Shown in pieces: positions 1 to 6,229 of a DNA stretch of 7,408 nt. Under the pieces are notes generated by a model. It worked only from the letters and a program-made list of their open reading frames with translations. It had not been told where the DNA came from and did not search any database. The DNA is from an uncultured Nitrospina sp. (GTDB taxonomy: Bacteria > Nitrospinota > Nitrospinia > Nitrospinales > VA-1). Both the position numbers and the translations under genes were made by a program. Location of the stretch: the NCBI GenBank assembly GCA_950072225.1, contig CATMOP010000094.1:1-7408 (forward strand). The letters run 5' to 3'. Position 1 is the stretch's first letter; every line of letters starts with the position of its first letter.

Positions 1-83
1 ATAATTTTAAGGGAACGGCTAACCTGTTCACTGACGCTTTCCCCTTTATCCATAGGGCTCATACTGAACTCAAGCAATATCAT
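1..83 (-). CDS. MTH1187-family thiamine-binding protein, N-terminal fragment
   Basis: A minus-strand gene begins with ATG at 83-81 and runs off the window edge after 27 codons. The product starts MILLEFSMSPMDKGESVSEQ, which matches the N-terminal pattern of the small (about 100 aa) MTH1187/YqgV thiamine-binding family (DUF77, ferredoxin-like fold): a first beta strand ending in EFS, a Pro, then KGESVSE leading into a helix with VSRSL. The start is supported by a GAGG ribosome binding site (complement of 93-96) nine bases upstream. The nearby ATG at 90-88 is out of frame and hits a stop after six codons. The family is thought to bind thiamine or related compounds in the cytoplasm; its exact role is not settled. 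The gene is divergent from pheA, so it is probably a separate transcription unit. The assignment rests on only 27 residues. Confidence 0.6.
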   Translation of the reverse strand, partial: MILLEFSMSPMDKGESVSEQVSRSLKI

Positions 84-316
84 AATTCATAACCTCAAAA
101 TCCCACTGGGCGTGGAGCCAACGAGCAATCGCTTTATTTGGCGAGCAAGAGTTATCTCGGCTCAAAAAGTCATTGCTAACTGCCTCCCCTGCCAAGGGGT
201 GCCTAGTAATCTGCAACTTTTCTAAATTTTGCTTGCATTTTAGGGCTGGATTATGAAATTATCAAGCATCCCATCAAGCGATTGCGGGAAATCCTAGTAA
301 AGGCGGTATCTGTTTT
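84..316. other. Divergent intergenic region between the thiamine-binding gene and pheA
   Basis: These 233 bases contain no convincing protein gene or tRNA. Visible elements are a small hairpin at 186-199 (CCCCT, loop GCCA, AGGGG), a candidate sigma70-type promoter towards pheA at 229-257, a 14-codon mini-ORF at 253-297, a heptamer direct repeat ATCAAGC at 261-267 and 273-279, and an octamer repeat CCTAGTAA at 202-209 and 293-300. Regulation of both divergent genes probably lies here. I could not find a good promoter for the minus-strand gene. Confidence 0.6.
229..257 (+). promoter_or_regulatory. Candidate sigma70-type promoter for pheA
   Basis: TTGCTT at 229-234 and TATGAA at 252-257 are separated by 17 bases, giving a predicted start near 264 and a leader of about 50 bases before pheA. 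Each hexamer matches four of six consensus positions. The call is only moderate because an alternative reading of the same bases makes 253-255 the start codon of a mini-ORF. Confidence 0.35.
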
Positions 317-1396
317 TTGTCCCAGTTAGATGATCTGCGCCAGCAGATTGACAAGATTGATGACCAGCTGTTAAAGCTGATCAGTCGCCGTGGCCAGTTG
401 GCCCAGAAAATCGGCGATGAAAAATCCCGTCAGGGGAAGGAGAACCATTACCATGTTCCCCACCGCGAGCGGGCTATCCTTGATCGGCTGAAGGACCAGA
501 ACAAAGGTCCTTTTCCTGCCCCTGCCATTGAATCCATTTTTCGTGAGTTGTTCTCCGCCACACTGGCTTTGGAAAAGCCTTTGAAGATCGCTTTTCTCGG
601 GCCGGAAACCACATTCAGCCATCAAGCGGCCGTGCGGCATTTTGGCCATTCCTGCACTTTCAATCCATGCGGAAATATTGAAACCATTTTTTCGGAAGTC
701 GAGTTGGGCAATTCCGATTATGGGGTCGTGCCGGTGGAAAATTCCATTGAGGGGGTTATCAACCTGACTCTGGACTGTTTTGTCGATTCACCGCTTCATA
801 TTTGCAATGAGACCCGATTGCCCATTGGGCTTTTTCTTTTGTCTCCCCTTGCCGACCGGAAAAAAATTCAGAAAATTTATTCACATCCCCAGCCTTTCGC
901 CCAGTGCAGAAACTGGCTGAACCGCAACCTGCCGGGGGTTGAGCAGATCCCCGCTTCCAGCACTGCCGAGGCGGCGCAATTGAGCAAACAAAATAAAAAT
1001 TCCGCCGCCATCGCCGGAGAACTTGCCGCGGAGGTTTATGGATTAAAAATTGTCGCGAAAAATATTCAGGACCGGGCTGAAAACCACACCCGCTTTCTAA
1101 TCATTTCGAAAGACAAGGCAAAAAGAGCCAAAAAGAATAAAACATCCATCATGTTTTCTATCGCGGACGAACCCGGGTCTTTGATCAAAACCTTGCAACT
1201 ATTCGCCAGAAACAAAATCAATTTATCGAAAATACAATCCCGGCCCCTGCGCAACCGACCCTGGGAATATTTATTCTACGTCGATTTTATGGGTCATGTG
1301 GAAGATAAGACCGTCGAGCGCGTCTTAAAAACATTGAGCAAACAGGCCCTGTTTTTGCGGGTGCTGGGCTCTTACCCCGAAAAGGAACAAGCATGA
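317..1396 (+). CDS. pheA: Bifunctional chorismate mutase / prephenate dehydratase (P-protein)
   Basis: The 359-aa cytoplasmic enzyme converts chorismate to prephenate and then to phenylpyruvate, the precursor of phenylalanine. Domains in order: AroQ chorismate mutase at about 1-85, with R8, R24/R25, K36 and the RER motif at 50-52; prephenate dehydratase at about 88-264, with IAFLGPETTFSHQAA at 91-105, VPVENSIEG at 138-146 and the catalytic TRF at 258-260; and a C-terminal ACT domain at about 276-355, with PGSL at 286-289 and QSRP at 307-310, the usual phenylalanine-binding GAL and ESRP sites. The ACT domain implies feedback inhibition by phenylalanine, although Glu of ESRP is Gln here. The start is TTG at 317, with AGGCGG at 301-306 ten bases upstream; no in-frame ATG lies nearby and the protein begins MSQLDDLR as the family does. 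The stop overlaps tyrA by 4 bp (ATGA), indicating translational coupling. Confidence 0.95.
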   Translation: MSQLDDLRQQIDKIDDQLLKLISRRGQLAQKIGDEKSRQGKENHYHVPHRERAILDRLKDQNKGPFPAPAIESIFRELFSATLALEKPLKIAFLGPETTFSHQAAVRHFGHSCTFNPCGNIETIFSEVELGNSDYGVVPVENSIEGVINLTLDCFVDSPLHICNETRLPIGLFLLSPLADRKKIQKIYSHPQPFAQCRNWLNRNLPGVEQIPASSTAEAAQLSKQNKNSAAIAGELAAEVYGLKIVAKNIQDRAENHTRFLIISKDKAKRAKKNKTSIMFSIADEPGSLIKTLQLFARNKINLSKIQSRPLRNRPWEYLFYVDFMGHVEDKTVERVLKTLSKQALFLRVLGSYPEKEQA

Positions 1397-2256
1397 AACT
1401 TTTTGGGAAAATGACCGTTATTGGTGTTGGCCTGCTGGGGGCCTCTTTGGCCAGGGCATGCAAAGAACGGGGCCTGGTGGAAGAGATTACGGGATATGGC
1501 AGAAACCGTGAAAACCTGGAAAAAGCCCGGGTTTTGAAGGTTATCGATCATTGCTCCACGGATTTGGCAGAGGCAGTGAAAGATGCGGACCTGGTCGTGC
1601 TTTGCACACCGGTCACATCCATCATTCCGCTGATTCAAAACATGATTTCAAAAATCCGACCCGGCACCCTGATCACCGATGTCGGCTCGGTAAAAGAGCC
1701 GATCGTCAAGGAGGCTGAAAAATTGGTTCCGAAAGGCGTTTTTTTTGTTGGGTCGCACCCAATCGCCGGAGGGGAAAACTCCGGACTGGAAGCCTCCACC
1801 GCAAATTTATACCAGGGCGCAAAATGTATCGTTACCCCGACTGATAAAACCAATAATAGTGCTTTGGAAAAAATCAGTGCGCTCTGGCAGGCAGTGGGAA
1901 TGCAAATCATCAACTTATCTGCGGAAGAACACGATTTCGTTTTTGGAGCGGTGAGCCATTTGCCTCACATCGTGGTTTACGCCCTGATGAACACGCTTGG
2001 GGCCTTGAGAACCCAGGACGACCGTGAAGTCACCGCCTTTTCAGGCGCCGGACTGAAAGACATCACAAGGATCGCCTCCAGCGACCCAGTAATGTGGCGG
2101 GATATCTGCCTTTCTAACCGCAACCATTCGCTGGACCTGATCGACCGGTTCCAGAATAAACTGGATGAAATCCGCAGCACTATCGAAAAGGGCGACGGAC
2201 AGGCATTGAAAGAAGAATTTATAGCCGCGAACAAATACCGGCTTAACGTAATCTAA
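1393..2256 (+). CDS. tyrA: Prephenate dehydrogenase, TyrA family
   Basis: The 287-aa enzyme oxidises and decarboxylates prephenate (or arogenate; the substrate cannot be told from sequence) with NAD(P)+, leading to tyrosine. The N-terminal Rossmann domain carries GVGLLGASLA at 11-20, and DVGSVK at 96-101 closes the nucleotide site. The active-site region reads GSHPIAGGENSG at 120-131 (family GxHPxAGxExSG), followed by SHLPH at 188-192 in the helical dimerisation domain and AGLKDITRIASSDP at 219-232. The length is that of the short class with no C-terminal ACT domain, so direct tyrosine feedback through an ACT domain is not expected. The start is ATG 1393, with AGGA at 1383-1386 placed six bases upstream inside the end of pheA. 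The gene ends four bases before cmk. In many genomes aroA follows tyrA or is fused to it; here it is absent. Confidence 0.93.
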   Translation: MKLFGKMTVIGVGLLGASLARACKERGLVEEITGYGRNRENLEKARVLKVIDHCSTDLAEAVKDADLVVLCTPVTSIIPLIQNMISKIRPGTLITDVGSVKEPIVKEAEKLVPKGVFFVGSHPIAGGENSGLEASTANLYQGAKCIVTPTDKTNNSALEKISALWQAVGMQIINLSAEEHDFVFGAVSHLPHIVVYALMNTLGALRTQDDREVTAFSGAGLKDITRIASSDPVMWRDICLSNRNHSLDLIDRFQNKLDEIRSTIEKGDGQALKEEFIAANKYRLNVI

Positions 2257-2260
2257 AGGA

Positions 2261-2917
2261 ATGATTATCGCGATAGACGGACCAGCAGGCAGTGGGAAAA
2301 GTACTGTCGCCAAGTTGGTCGCCAAGCGGCTGAACTACCGATACATCGATACCGGTGCTATGTATCGGGCCGTGGCCTGGACCGCGCAGAAAAAAGGCAT
2401 GGGCCTTGCCGATGAAACGGCTATGGCACAGATTGCCGGGAGCCTGGATATTGAATTTGTTCCCAGTGCTGATGGACAATTGGTGCTGGTGGATGGGGAA
2501 AACGCAATGGCCCATTTAAAAAATGAAACGGTAGGCAGAGGGGCTGCCACGGTTGCCGCGCAGAAATCCGTTCGCGAGATTCTGGTGGCCAAACAACGCC
2601 AGGTCGGCGAAGCGGGTAACGTGGTTATGGATGGACGAGACATTGGGACGGTCGTTTTTCCCCAAGCCGACAAAAAATTTTTTTTCATCGCCGATGCGGA
2701 TGAGCGGGGTCGGCGGCGTTATGAGGAATTGAAATCAAAAAATCCGAATTTGGATTTGAAAATTATAATCGAGGAAATCCGGCAACGCGACCATGAAGAC
2801 CGAAATCGAAAGATTTCTCCACTGGTCAGAGCGGAAGACGCGCTGGAAGTCGACACCACTCGCTTAAGCATTGAAGAAGTTACTGATCATGTTTTGAAAA
2901 ATATAAATAATCTATAA
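2261..2917 (+). CDS. cmk: Cytidylate kinase
   Basis: The 218-aa cytoplasmic nucleoside monophosphate kinase phosphorylates CMP and dCMP with ATP. The P-loop GPAGSGKS is at 7-14, followed by the CMP-binding YIDTGAMYRA at 28-37, DGRDIGTVVFP at 124-134, and the lid/C-terminal region with RDHEDRNR at 176-183 and SPLVRAEDALEVDTT at 186-200. The length is normal for the bacterial family (about 220-230 aa). ATG 2261 is the only sensible start: an in-frame stop lies at 2249-2251 and the P-loop position is typical. The purine tract AAAGGA at 2255-2260 touches the start codon with no spacer, so initiation may depend on ribosomes that have just ended tyrA four bases upstream. An A6T8 run at 2672-2685 encodes part of KKFFF. 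The order cmk-rpsA is conserved very widely. Confidence 0.96.
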   Translation: MIIAIDGPAGSGKSTVAKLVAKRLNYRYIDTGAMYRAVAWTAQKKGMGLADETAMAQIAGSLDIEFVPSADGQLVLVDGENAMAHLKNETVGRGAATVAAQKSVREILVAKQRQVGEAGNVVMDGRDIGTVVFPQADKKFFFIADADERGRRRYEELKSKNPNLDLKIIIEEIRQRDHEDRNRKISPLVRAEDALEVDTTRLSIEEVTDHVLKNINNL

Positions 2918-2971
2918 ACAATATTTAAATAACCTTTAAACAACCCGAAAGAAAGTGAGAATCAGCAGGTC
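2918..2971 (+). promoter_or_regulatory. AT-rich leader of rpsA
   Basis: These 54 bases between cmk and rpsA are very rich in A and T in the first half (2918-2940) and give no strong Shine-Dalgarno at normal spacing. AGGT at 2967-2970 is only one base from the ATG, and GTGAGA at 2955-2960 is eleven bases away. In E. coli, S1 mRNA is translated from a leader with a weak Shine-Dalgarno and represses its own translation. An A/U-rich leader with a poor site fits such control here, but that is inference. TATAAAT at 2902-2908 could be a -10 box but lacks a good -35 partner. Confidence 0.35.
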
Positions 2972-4672
2972 ATGAAAATATCCAAAGAATTGCTAGAGCA
3001 AATGGCAAACGATGACAAGGAGGAAATGGAGGAATTAACTCCCAACCAGATCGCGGCCTATGAGGAAATGGAAAATTATTTCAGCGAGAGTCTCGGCCGG
3101 TTCAAAGCTTCGCAGATCATCATTGGAAAGATAATCGCCATTTCCAATGGGCTGGCCACCATCGATGTGGGCTTTAAATCGGAGGGCATGGTCTCGCTTT
3201 CCGAATTCCCTGAAGGCGGCAAGAACCTGGAAATTGATGAAGAAGTCGAGGTCTATCTTGAAAAGGTCGAAGACAACCATGGCAATGTTGTGTTGTCCAA
3301 AGAAAAAGCCAATAAAATTAAAATCTGGGATGATCTGGTCAAGACTTATGAGGCGGATGAAATCATTCAGGGTGTGGTGATCGCCAAAGCCAAAGGCGGG
3401 TTAACCGTCGATATAGGACTTAAAGCCTTCCTGCCAGGTTCCCAGATCGACCTGCGCCCGATTCGCAATCTGGAAAAACTGATTAGCGAAAAATTCGACA
3501 TGAAAATCATCAAGATGAATAAAAAACGCGGCAATATTGTCCTGTCGCGGAGAATTCTCCTTGAAGAACAACGCAAACAACTACGCGAAGGCACTCTGGA
3601 GAAAATGAGTGAGGGCAACCTCATTGAAGGTATTGTCAAAAATATCACCGAATACGGAGTGTTCATCGACCTGGGCGGAATTGACGGTCTGCTTCATATT
3701 ACCGACATGTCCTGGGGCCGGGTCAACCATCCCTCCGAAATGTTTTCCATTGGCGACAAAGTCACTGTCATGGTTCTCAAATACGACAAGGAAAAGGAGC
3801 GCGTCTCGTTAGGTCTCAAGCAAACCAGCGCCGACCCCTGGGTTGATGTTGATAGCAAATACCCGGTCAATACACAGATCAAGGGAAAGGTGGTCAGTAT
3901 CACTGATTATGGGGTATTTGTGGAACTTGAAAAAGGCATCGAGGGGTTGGTCCACATTTCCGAAATGAGCTGGAGCCGCCATGTCAAGCACCCGAGTAAA
4001 ATAGTTTCGATCGAGGATGAGGTGGAAGCCATCGTAATGACCCTCGACAAAGATAAAAAACGGATTTCACTCGGCATGAAACAAATAGAGCCCAACCCGT
4101 GGGAACAAATTGAAGACAAGTACCCCATTGGTTCTGAAGTCGAGGGCACGGTTCGCAACCTGACCGATTTTGGTGCCTTCGTGGAACTGGAAGACGGCGT
4201 GGATGGCCTGATCCATATTTCTGATTTGAGCTGGAAAAAAATCAAGCATCCTTCTGAAGTCCTGAAGAAAAAAGATAGGATCACCTCGGCGGTACTCAGC
4301 ATCGACAAAGATAACTGCCGGATTTCTCTTGGGGTCAAACAGTTGCAACCTGATCCCTGGGATGATATTGCGGCCAACTATCCTATCGGCACTGAAGTCA
4401 GCGGCAAGATCATCAAGGTGACCGGATTCGGCGCGTTCGCGGAATTTGGGGACGGATTAGAAGGCTTGATCCATGTTTCGCAGCTCAGTTCGGAAAAGAT
4501 TTATGATCCTGAGTCCGCAGTTGCAGTGGATGATGAGATCAAGGCAAAAGTGATAAAAGTGGATACCACTAATAAAAAGATTGCTTTAAGTATTAAAGCC
4601 TATAAGGAAAACCTCGACATTTCGCAAATCGAAAAAGAACAGGTGGACCTGAATGACTTTAAAGAAGAATAA
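2972..4672 (+). CDS. rpsA: 30S ribosomal protein S1
   Basis: The 566-aa ribosomal protein binds mRNA and helps the 30S subunit load structured or leaderless-like messages. It has six S1 (OB-fold) domains at about 48-111, 131-193, 215-283, 300-370, 387-457 and 474-543, the same number as E. coli S1 (557 aa). Domains 3 to 6 show the typical strand pattern, for example EYGVFIDLGGIDGLLHIT at 227-244 and DFGAFVELEDGVDGLIHIS at 399-417. The linkers after domains 3, 4 and 5 carry a repeated G-x-KQ-x3-[DN]-PW motif at 281-290, 368-377 and 454-463. The first two domains are more divergent and normally dock on the ribosome. An acidic N-terminal stretch (14-21) and an acidic C-terminus flank the domains. 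The start is uncertain: in-frame ATGs also exist at 3002 and 3026, the latter with AAGGAGG only two bases away. Confidence 0.96.
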   Translation: MKISKELLEQMANDDKEEMEELTPNQIAAYEEMENYFSESLGRFKASQIIIGKIIAISNGLATIDVGFKSEGMVSLSEFPEGGKNLEIDEEVEVYLEKVEDNHGNVVLSKEKANKIKIWDDLVKTYEADEIIQGVVIAKAKGGLTVDIGLKAFLPGSQIDLRPIRNLEKLISEKFDMKIIKMNKKRGNIVLSRRILLEEQRKQLREGTLEKMSEGNLIEGIVKNITEYGVFIDLGGIDGLLHITDMSWGRVNHPSEMFSIGDKVTVMVLKYDKEKERVSLGLKQTSADPWVDVDSKYPVNTQIKGKVVSITDYGVFVELEKGIEGLVHISEMSWSRHVKHPSKIVSIEDEVEAIVMTLDKDKKRISLGMKQIEPNPWEQIEDKYPIGSEVEGTVRNLTDFGAFVELEDGVDGLIHISDLSWKKIKHPSEVLKKKDRITSAVLSIDKDNCRISLGVKQLQPDPWDDIAANYPIGTEVSGKIIKVTGFGAFAEFGDGLEGLIHVSQLSSEKIYDPESAVAVDDEIKAKVIKVDTTNKKIALSIKAYKENLDISQIEKEQVDLNDFKEE

Positions 4673-4682
4673 AACCTGATGA

Positions 4683-4708
4683 ACTCTGGACCCGGATGGG
4701 TCCAGAGT
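4683..4708 (+). other. Perfect 11-bp hairpin between rpsA and sppA
   Basis: ACTCTGGACCC at 4683-4693 pairs without mismatch with GGGTCCAGAGT at 4698-4708 around a GGAT loop. No T-run follows (next bases CCTGACT), so it is not a standard intrinsic terminator. It lies eleven bases after the rpsA stop and seven before the sppA ATG, covering the place where the sppA ribosome binding site should be. It may act as a 3' stabiliser or processing site for rpsA mRNA, an inefficient terminator, or a cap on sppA translation. Confidence 0.7.
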
Positions 4709-4715
4709 CCTGACT

Positions 4716-5624
4716 ATGGAACCTACTACCCAAAATAAACCTCAGAGATCCTTCTTGAGATCCTTTTTACGGTTTTCAGCAGGACTCCTTGCCTTGATGG
4801 TTCTGGTAGCCGTCGGCTCTGCTTTGTTGCCGGATCGCTGGAAATCCCCTTCCGGAGAAATTGCCCTAGTCCGCATTCAGGGAATGCTCATGGATTCCCA
4901 AAACATTGTCCGCCAGCTCTCCGACTATCGTCATAATCCGGGAGTACGAGGCATCCTCCTGCGCATTGATTCTCCAGGGGGAGCGGTTGCCCCGGCGCAG
5001 GAGATTTATAGCGAAATCATGAAACTGAGGGCCGATCATAAAACGGTTTATGCTTCCATGGGAACGGTGGCGGCCTCGGGCGGATATTATATTGCCTGCG
5101 CGGCCGATTACGTTCTGGCAAATCCCGGTACCCTGACAGGCAGCATAGCGGCAGTGATGGTTTTTAGCAATATTGAGGAACTAACAAATAAAATCGGCGT
5201 TAAGCCGGTTATCATTAAGAGCGGCAAATACAAGGATGTGGGTTCCCCCTTACGGGCCATGAACCCGGAAGAGCGAAAACTGTTGCAAAATGTCGTGGAC
5301 GATGTACACCAGCAATTTGTTCAGGCCGTTGCTAAAGGCCGGGGACTGTCTGTGTCGGAGGTCAAGGAGATTGCCGATGGAAGGATCATGACCGGCCAGC
5401 AGGCCCTCACGTTAAAACTGGTAGATGAAATGGGCGGACTCGAAAAAACCATCGAACTCCTGGCAAAAAAAATCGGTGTCGAAGGAAGGCCCAAAGTTAT
5501 TGAAGAAAAAGAAAAAACACCTTTTTTCGACTGGCTTCTCCAGAGTACACTTTCCAGCAGACTTGTCGAAACCTTAATACCTGCATCCCTTCCCCGCCTG
5601 CAATATATCTGGTTTCCACAATAA
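4716..5624 (+). CDS. sppA: Signal peptide peptidase SppA, short (single-domain) form
   Basis: The 302-aa membrane-anchored serine protease of the ClpP/crotonase-like S49 family is thought to degrade signal peptides left in the membrane. A basic N-terminus (R11, R15, R19) precedes one hydrophobic segment at about 20-38, which anchors the protein with its catalytic part outside the cytoplasm. The protease domain shows IDSPGGAV at 84-91, the nucleophile S121 in AASGGYYIA, and the general base K173 in KSGKYKD (168-174). The Ser-Lys distance of 52 residues equals that of the Ser147/Lys199 dyad of B. subtilis SppA. MTGQQALTLKLVDEMGG at 225-241 is the usual late motif. The length matches the short bacterial form, not the 618-aa tandem E. 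coli form. ATG 4716 is the first start after an in-frame stop at 4680-4682; it has no visible Shine-Dalgarno outside the preceding hairpin. Confidence 0.93.
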   Translation: MEPTTQNKPQRSFLRSFLRFSAGLLALMVLVAVGSALLPDRWKSPSGEIALVRIQGMLMDSQNIVRQLSDYRHNPGVRGILLRIDSPGGAVAPAQEIYSEIMKLRADHKTVYASMGTVAASGGYYIACAADYVLANPGTLTGSIAAVMVFSNIEELTNKIGVKPVIIKSGKYKDVGSPLRAMNPEERKLLQNVVDDVHQQFVQAVAKGRGLSVSEVKEIADGRIMTGQQALTLKLVDEMGGLEKTIELLAKKIGVEGRPKVIEEKEKTPFFDWLLQSTLSSRLVETLIPASLPRLQYIWFPQ

Positions 5625-5777
5625 AGCAATTGGTTACAAGACTTCCCCTACAAACAAATCCTATTCCACTCCCCTTATTCAAGCCATCATACCCCGTTGT
5701 ACCAATCTCCCAAAAGGAACTTTTCAGGGCACCGAAACCCGGCCTTTAAAACGGGTAAACCCATTAAAAGATTGGGC
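5625..5777. other. Gap after sppA without recognised gene
   Basis: The first part (about 5637-5711) is pyrimidine-rich on the + strand. Weak inverted repeats are ACCCG/CGGGT (5737-5741 and 5752-5756), CCCA/TGGG (5760-5763 and 5773-5776) and AAAAG/CTTTT (5712-5716 and 5720-5724). None has a long stem with a T-run, so I cannot name a terminator for sppA. No open frame here looks like a protein. Confidence 0.5.
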
Positions 5778-5805
5778 TTGACTTAATTTCAGCGAATGAT
5801 ATACT
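5778..5805 (+). promoter_or_regulatory. Strong sigma70-type promoter with extended -10
   Basis: TTGACT at 5778-5783 and TATACT at 5800-5805 are separated by 16 bases, each one mismatch from consensus. TG at 5797-5798 with one base before the hexamer makes an extended -10. Transcription would start near 5812, giving a leader of about 55 bases for the IHF/HU gene. This is the clearest promoter in the window and shows that the DNA-binding protein can be made independently of the upstream pheA-sppA genes. Confidence 0.75.
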
Positions 5806-5838
5806 TCCCCGAATTCTATGTTCAAAGAGGCAGTTAAA

Positions 5839-5874
5839 ATGTTTACCGGTGGGGGGAAACTTTTTAATGACTAA
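5839..5874 (+). CDS. Putative 11-codon leader ORF overlapping the IHF/HU start
   Basis: ATG 5839 follows AGAGG (5826-5830) with an eight-base spacer, a better-placed ribosome binding site than most in this window. It encodes MFTGGGKLFND and stops with TAA at 5872-5874, eight bases past the start of the IHF/HU gene in another reading frame. It would sit about 27 bases after the predicted transcription start. Its translation could couple to, or compete with, that of the downstream gene. No database family can be expected for such a short peptide; whether it is translated is unknown. Confidence 0.35.
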   Translation: MFTGGGKLFND

Positions 5875-6172
5875 AGCAGAACTTGTTGAAAGAGTAGCCA
5901 ACCAGATCAACCTGACAAAAAAACAGACCGAGGTTGTAGTGAATACTGTTTTTTCAAGTATTACCGAATCATTGGCCGAAGGAAAAAAAGTTGAACTGAG
6001 AGGGTTTGGAAGTTTCCGAATCCGGCAAAGAAATGCCCGGATTGGACGTAATCCCAAGTCAGGGCAAAAAGTCGAGGTTCCTTCAAAAAAAGTGCCTTTT
6101 TTTAAAGCCGGCAAGGAACTGAGACAACTGGTAGACAATAATCTAAAAGCTGAAGAAGAGAAGGAACCCTGA
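5867..6172 (+). CDS. IHF/HU-family DNA-bending protein (IHF beta-like)
   Basis: The 101-aa dimeric nucleoid protein bends DNA by inserting a proline at the tip of each beta arm. The N-terminal helices read MTKAELVERVANQ; ELRGFGSF at 43-50 and the family signature through RIGRNPKSG (58-66), with the intercalating P63 in RNP, are all present, followed by VPFFKAGKELRQLV at 76-89. ELRGFGSF and KAGKELR are closer to IHF subunits than to typical HU, and the place after rpsA (with sppA between) matches ihfB in E. coli. A short charged tail KAEEEKEP extends beyond the usual 90-95 aa. ATG 5867 is preferred over an in-frame GTG at 5849 because the G-run at 5851-5856 then acts as ribosome binding site ten bases upstream and the protein starts like its relatives. 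The gene has its own strong promoter. Confidence 0.9.
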   Translation: MTKAELVERVANQINLTKKQTEVVVNTVFSSITESLAEGKKVELRGFGSFRIRQRNARIGRNPKSGQKVEVPSKKVPFFKAGKELRQLVDNNLKAEEEKEP

Positions 6173-6175
6173 AAC

Positions 6176-6197
6176 GGGATTTTAAAGGTAAAATCCC
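6176..6197 (+). terminator. Hairpin just after the IHF/HU gene, possible terminator
   Basis: GGGATTTTA at 6176-6184 pairs perfectly with TAAAATCCC at 6189-6197 around loop AAGG, starting four bases after the stop codon. The following bases are CACCCC, not a T-run, so it is not a classical intrinsic terminator. It may mark the 3' end of the transcript by protecting against exonucleases, or work with Rho. Confidence 0.4.
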
Positions 6198-6229
6198 CAC
6201 CCCAGTCACATCAACACCGGAACCACTTA

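Noticed and set aside
115..163. Distant inverted repeat GAGCC/GGCTC upstream of the thiamine-binding gene
   Set aside because: The arms are only five to six bases with a loop of about 40 bases; no stable structure or known element is formed.
202..300. CCTAGTAA repeated at 202-209 and 293-300
   Set aside because: Two copies of eight bases 91 bases apart, with no symmetry or link to a promoter element, can occur by chance.
3017..3028. AAGGAGG with ATG 3026 as the true rpsA start
   Set aside because: The spacer is only two bases and the upstream residues from ATG 2972 look like a normal acidic S1 N-terminus; kept as an alternative only.
3907..4377. Long minus-strand frame (156 codons) within rpsA
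   Set aside because: It is a shadow of the repeated S1 domains on the other strand: low-complexity Ser/Ile/Leu-rich product, no ribosome binding site, and the + strand protein is certain.
3600..4560. Repeats within rpsA as a possible mobile or CRISPR-like array
   Set aside because: The repetition is at protein level (S1 domains with a G-x-KQ-x3-[DN]-PW linker about every 87 residues); DNA copies are diverged and have no spacer structure.
5849..5866. GTG start giving the IHF/HU protein six extra residues
   Set aside because: The extension would use up the G-run that serves as ribosome binding site for ATG 5867, and family members start at MTKAEL.
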